From SB11 sp035906255 (GTDB lineage Bacteria > Bacteroidota > Bacteroidia > UBA8524): DNA of 64,000 nt. Under the pieces are notes generated by a model, which did no database searches, had not been told where the DNA came from, and saw only the letters and a list, made by a program, of their open reading frames with translations. Both the position numbers and the translations under genes were made by a program. Below, piece after piece: positions 61,640 to 64,000 of this stretch. The stretch covers positions 1-64,000 of the forward strand of contig JAMIFM010000011.1 of assembly GCA_035906255.1 (NCBI GenBank). Direction: 5' to 3'. Positions within the stretch are counted from its first letter, which is position 1. Every line of letters begins with the position of its first letter.

Positions 61640-61687
61640 TACACTGGGTACAAAACCCGACAAATATCAAAGAGTTCTATTAACAGC

Positions 61688-61774
61688 GACAGGTTTTATA
61701 CCTGTCCTACCGACGGACATAAAGTCCGCCTCTTTTGCAGTATTTATTCAGAATGGTTTTAAACCATTCTGAAT
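61688..61774. repeat. three short hairpins, one shared with 36038
   Basis: GACAGGT-TTTAT-ACCTGTC (61688-61706), CGGAC-ATAAA-GTCCG (61714-61728) and ATTCAGAATGGTTT/AAACCATTCTGAAT (61746-61774). The first is a variant of the GACAGGTT hairpin after the palindrome at 35985, including the preceding AGC. It lies just after yhhQ and may belong to a small repeat family. Confidence 0.7.
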
Positions 61775-61882
61775 GCTACTTTTAATTGGTATGAATTTTA
61801 TATTCAGCATACTCTTGCCACTTTTAGTAATACTGTGAAGATTTATTCCATACGGTGCTTATAATGTTTAAACACGCTTTTA

Positions 61883-61890
61883 TACATTTG
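61883..61890 (+). promoter_or_regulatory. TAnnTTTG promoter element of the FlK-type gene
   Basis: TACATTTG matches the Bacteroidota -7 consensus exactly; the ATG at 61909 is 18 bases downstream. Confidence 0.55.
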
Positions 61891-61908
61891 CGTTGCAACT
61901 TTCGTATT

Positions 61909-62298
61909 ATGATAAACCCTTTTACCATCGGCGATAAGAAATACTTTTCAAAAATTGTAGCGGCTAATGAAACTGCTACGTTTGACAGCGGACAGGTGCA
62001 TCCTGTATATGCCACTTTTGCATTGGGCAAAGATGCCGAATGGGCTTGCCGTTTGTTTGTATTGGAAATTAAAGAGGCCGATGAAGAGGGTATTGGTACG
62101 TTTTTAACGGTTATGCACCACTCACCTGCATTGGTGGGTAGTGAGGTGGTTTTTGAAGCCGAAGTGGTAAAAATTGAGAAGAACGAAGTGGTTTGCAAAT
62201 ACACTGCCCGTGTAGGCGAACGTATTGTGGCAACGGGCGAAACCGGCCAAAAAATACTTAAAAAGGAAAAAGTAGAACGTTTGTTTGCTGCTTTATAA
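61909..62298 (+). CDS. FlK-type hotdog thioesterase
   Basis: A 129-residue hotdog-fold protein. The triad of fluoroacetyl-CoA thioesterase FlK (Thr42, Glu50, His76) fits here as Thr36, Glu44 and His70 with identical spacing of 8 and 26 residues. The family also includes many general acyl-CoA thioesterases, so the natural substrate is not fluoroacetate by default. ATG 61909 is chosen because it follows the promoter and the family start; upstream in-frame codons to 61855 precede the promoter. Confidence 0.82.
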   Translation: MINPFTIGDKKYFSKIVAANETATFDSGQVHPVYATFALGKDAEWACRLFVLEIKEADEEGIGTFLTVMHHSPALVGSEVVFEAEVVKIEKNEVVCKYTARVGERIVATGETGQKILKKEKVERLFAAL

Positions 62299-62380
62299 AC
62301 CTTTTTTGATGAGGATACCTCCATCTTTCATAAAAGAGATTACCTCAATACTCTGACTTTAGTTAAGTAACTATAAAACT

Positions 62381-62430
62381 GCCGCGAAGACACGAAGGCG
62401 CAAAACATTTGTTCTTAGAGCCTTTGTGGC
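62381..62430. repeat. imperfect inverted repeat in a 332-base gap
   Basis: GCCGCGAAG (62381-62389) pairs with CTTTGTGGC (62422-62430) over nine positions, two as G-U. The CGAAGACACGAAGGC text resembles widespread Bacteroidota intergenic repeats. The rest of the gap 62299-62630 is AT-rich and holds no gene I can support. Confidence 0.5.
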
Positions 62431-62630
62431 AACATATATCCGTTTAAAAACACCGATTATCATTTTAACTTTTGGTAACCTTTTAATAGTGTAGGATTCA
62501 ATCCGCTAACTATCCATTTCAAATATCCTATTGATAATCAGCTATTAATTGTTTTTCATATCCCTCATTTATCCACAAATCTCAAAAAAAACTTGCTTAG
62601 CATCATTCGTTAAGTTTATATTATAAACAA

Positions 62631-63695
62631 ATGTTTGATGGAAAAATAAACAATTATCACCACGGACGTGGGGCGCAAATCAACACAGCCAATAAATACC
62701 TCGCATCACAATTGGTGCAGGAGCATTACGAGGGGCTGGACGAAGATTTACCCACACAGCACGTAACCGAGTTTTTTCACGAGTATCCCAAAAAGATTGT
62801 GAACAGACCCGAAAGCCCTGATATGCCTGCCATGTACTCAGTAAACCCATATCAAGGGTGCGAGCATGGCTGTATTTATTGCTATGCCCGCAATGCACAT
62901 GAGTATTGGGGATTTTCAGGCGGAATTGATTTTGAAACCAAAATAATGGTGAAACCCCACGCCCCTGCCCTGCTGCTACAAACGTTTGAAAACCCCAACT
63001 GGCGACCTGATGTGATTATGCTAAGCGGCAATACCGATTGCTACCAACCTGCCGAACGGAAATACAGGCTAACCCGCCAAATGCTTGAAATATGCCTGAA
63101 ATACAAAAACCCCGTAGGTATTATTACTAAAAACGCATTAGTACTTAGAGATACTGATATACTGGCCGAAATGGCCAAACAACGGCTGGTAAGTGTGCAC
63201 GTGAGCCTTACCACCCTAAACGAGCCCTTGCGCCAAACTATGGAACCCCGAACTGTGACGGGCAAACAACGCCTGCGGGTAATTGAAAAACTTACCGAAG
63301 CAGGCGTGCCCGTGGGGGTAATGACGGCCCCGATAATACCGGGGCTTAACAGTGCCGAAATTCCCACACTTATTGAAGAGGCAGCTAATGCAGGTGCACT
63401 GGGCGCAGGCTACACCATTGTGCGCCTAAACGGGATAATTGCACCGCTGTTTACCGATTGGGTGCATAAAAATTTTCCCGACAGGGCGAATAAAGTTTTG
63501 AAGCTGATTAAACAATGCCACGCAGGTAAACTAAACGACAGCCGTTTTGGTACCCGTATGCGCGGCGACGGGAATGTAGCCGACAGTATTGCACAAATGC
63601 ACGCGGTAGCCAAGCGTAAATTTATGGCAGGCCGTACCTTCCCTGAGCTTGATGTTAGCTCCTTCCAACGTCCCGGCCAGTTAAAATTACTATAA
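62631..63695 (+). CDS. PA0069-family radical SAM protein
   Basis: A 354-residue enzyme. The cluster motif is CX3CX2C (Cys77, Cys81, Cys84) in NPYQGCEHGCIYCYARN, the form typical of the PA0069/SplB-like group, followed by HEYWGFSGGIDFETKIMVK. A second conserved part is LSGNTDCYQPAERKYRLTR, and the C-terminus has GGxx-like AGYTIVRLNG and the RGDGNVADSIAQMH end. Its reaction is not established. It is a single gene with ATG 62631 after an AT-rich leader and a terminator behind it. Confidence 0.88.
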   Translation: MFDGKINNYHHGRGAQINTANKYLASQLVQEHYEGLDEDLPTQHVTEFFHEYPKKIVNRPESPDMPAMYSVNPYQGCEHGCIYCYARNAHEYWGFSGGIDFETKIMVKPHAPALLLQTFENPNWRPDVIMLSGNTDCYQPAERKYRLTRQMLEICLKYKNPVGIITKNALVLRDTDILAEMAKQRLVSVHVSLTTLNEPLRQTMEPRTVTGKQRLRVIEKLTEAGVPVGVMTAPIIPGLNSAEIPTLIEEAANAGALGAGYTIVRLNGIIAPLFTDWVHKNFPDRANKVLKLIKQCHAGKLNDSRFGTRMRGDGNVADSIAQMHAVAKRKFMAGRTFPELDVSSFQRPGQLKLL

Positions 63696-63720
63696 CCACC
63701 TACCCTATCAATTGCAAACA

Positions 63721-63760
63721 CCCCGCCCCTTTGTGATACTTTGGGCGGGGTTATTTTTTA
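63721..63760 (+). terminator. intrinsic terminator of the radical SAM gene
   Basis: CCCCGCCC (63721-63728) and GGGCGGGG (63743-63750) form a GC-only stem with a 14-base loop, followed by TTATTTTTTA. It lies between convergent genes. Confidence 0.85.
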
Positions 63761-63762
63761 CC

Positions 63763-64000
63763 CTAAAACTGACCGAAGTTTTTAAACGTTTCTATCGTAG
63801 GGTCTTTTTTAAATTTAATGGTGTAGCACAACCCTGCATATATGGAGGGATTATACATCCTTCGGTTAAAAAAAGTAAAAATATTATCGGTGCCTGCAAA
63901 AAACGGCCCTGCCTGTATAAACCCGCCCATAGTAACTGTGCTGGTTCGGGGCACTACACGCAAAGGTATCCCGTAAGTAATGTTCTCCATTTCTTTTCTC
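63763..64000 (-). CDS. C-terminal fragment of a probable outer-membrane beta-barrel protein
   Basis: The minus-strand frame is open from the window edge to the stop at 63763, giving about 79 visible residues, so the gene starts outside. The segments ITYGIPLRVV, GGFIQAGPFFAGTDNIFTFF and YNPSIYAGLCYTIKF alternate like barrel strands, as in DUF5723-type proteins (GPxxxGTDNxxxxF is characteristic). It ends in Phe, as barrel proteins often do. Family assignment is tentative. Confidence 0.5.
   Translation of the reverse strand, partial: RKEMENITYGIPLRVVPRTSTVTMGGFIQAGPFFAGTDNIFTFFNRRMYNPSIYAGLCYTIKFKKDPTIETFKNFGQF

Noticed and set aside
61824..62324. A 166-codon minus-strand frame covering the FlK-type gene
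   Set aside because: The plus-strand frame has a triad with exact FlK spacing and a promoter; the minus frame is Ser/Thr-rich shadow sequence.

Overview
The window looks like a chromosomal segment of a Bacteroidota bacterium of the Chitinophagales/Sphingobacteriales/Cytophagales type rather than a gut Bacteroidales. The grounds are six secreted proteins with type IX secretion sorting tails (five type A, one gliding-associated type B), promoters of the TAnnTTTG form instead of the usual -10 box, almost no Shine-Dalgarno sequences, and moderate GC. No rRNA, tRNA, CRISPR array, prophage or transposase gene was seen, so this is mostly core genome broken by repeat-rich intergenic islands.

Layout. 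1-11 kb: the 5' end of an AraC-type regulator, a DUF4345 membrane protein, a CPA2 cation/proton antiporter, a T9SS cargo protein, lgt, a DUF4294 and a TPR protein, a second AraC regulator and a seven-haem cytochrome with TPRs. 11-18 kb: a T9SS type B protein, a TlpA-like thioredoxin and a 1328-residue mosaic T9SS protein. 18-28.6 kb: DinB, an M16 protease, a candidate small RNA, a di-iron RIC-like protein, a 112-residue orphan, Nnr (NAD(P)HX repair), an oligopeptide-binding lipoprotein and parAB. 28.6-41 kb: T9SS cargo, two tandem double-OmpA proteins, ferritin, apt, a TonB-dependent receptor, recG, and an mntR-mntH pair in which mntH carries a C-terminal universal stress domain. 41.6-46 kb: an overlapping three-gene operon of a PIG-L-like deacetylase, a 40-residue membrane protein and a sodium/solute symporter. 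46-53 kb: a STAS-like protein with a soluble histidine kinase, then an operon of a duplicated D-Ala-D-Ala ligase, a PASTA protein, T9SS cargo and rhodanese. 53-64 kb: an M23 peptidase-MerR-CapA operon, pruA, a glycine-rich lipoprotein, T9SS cargo with a pseudouridine synthase, a queuosine precursor transporter, a FlK-type thioesterase, a PA0069-type radical SAM protein and the C-terminus of a probable outer-membrane barrel.

Themes. Envelope biology dominates: peptidoglycan synthesis and remodelling (Ddl-Ddl, PASTA, M23, OmpA pairs), lipoprotein maturation (lgt), T9SS cargo, and nutrient uptake. Metal and stress handling forms a second group (ferritin, MntR/MntH, RIC, cytochrome).

Most worth a second look: the head-to-tail Ddl fusion whose two halves have lost different active-site residues; the 40-residue gene translationally coupled to the symporter; the double OmpA proteins with Asp-to-Asn changes in both second domains; a promoter-to-terminator unit with no ORF at about 21.96-22.15 kb; and an inverted pair of intergenic repeats bracketing about 15 kb.
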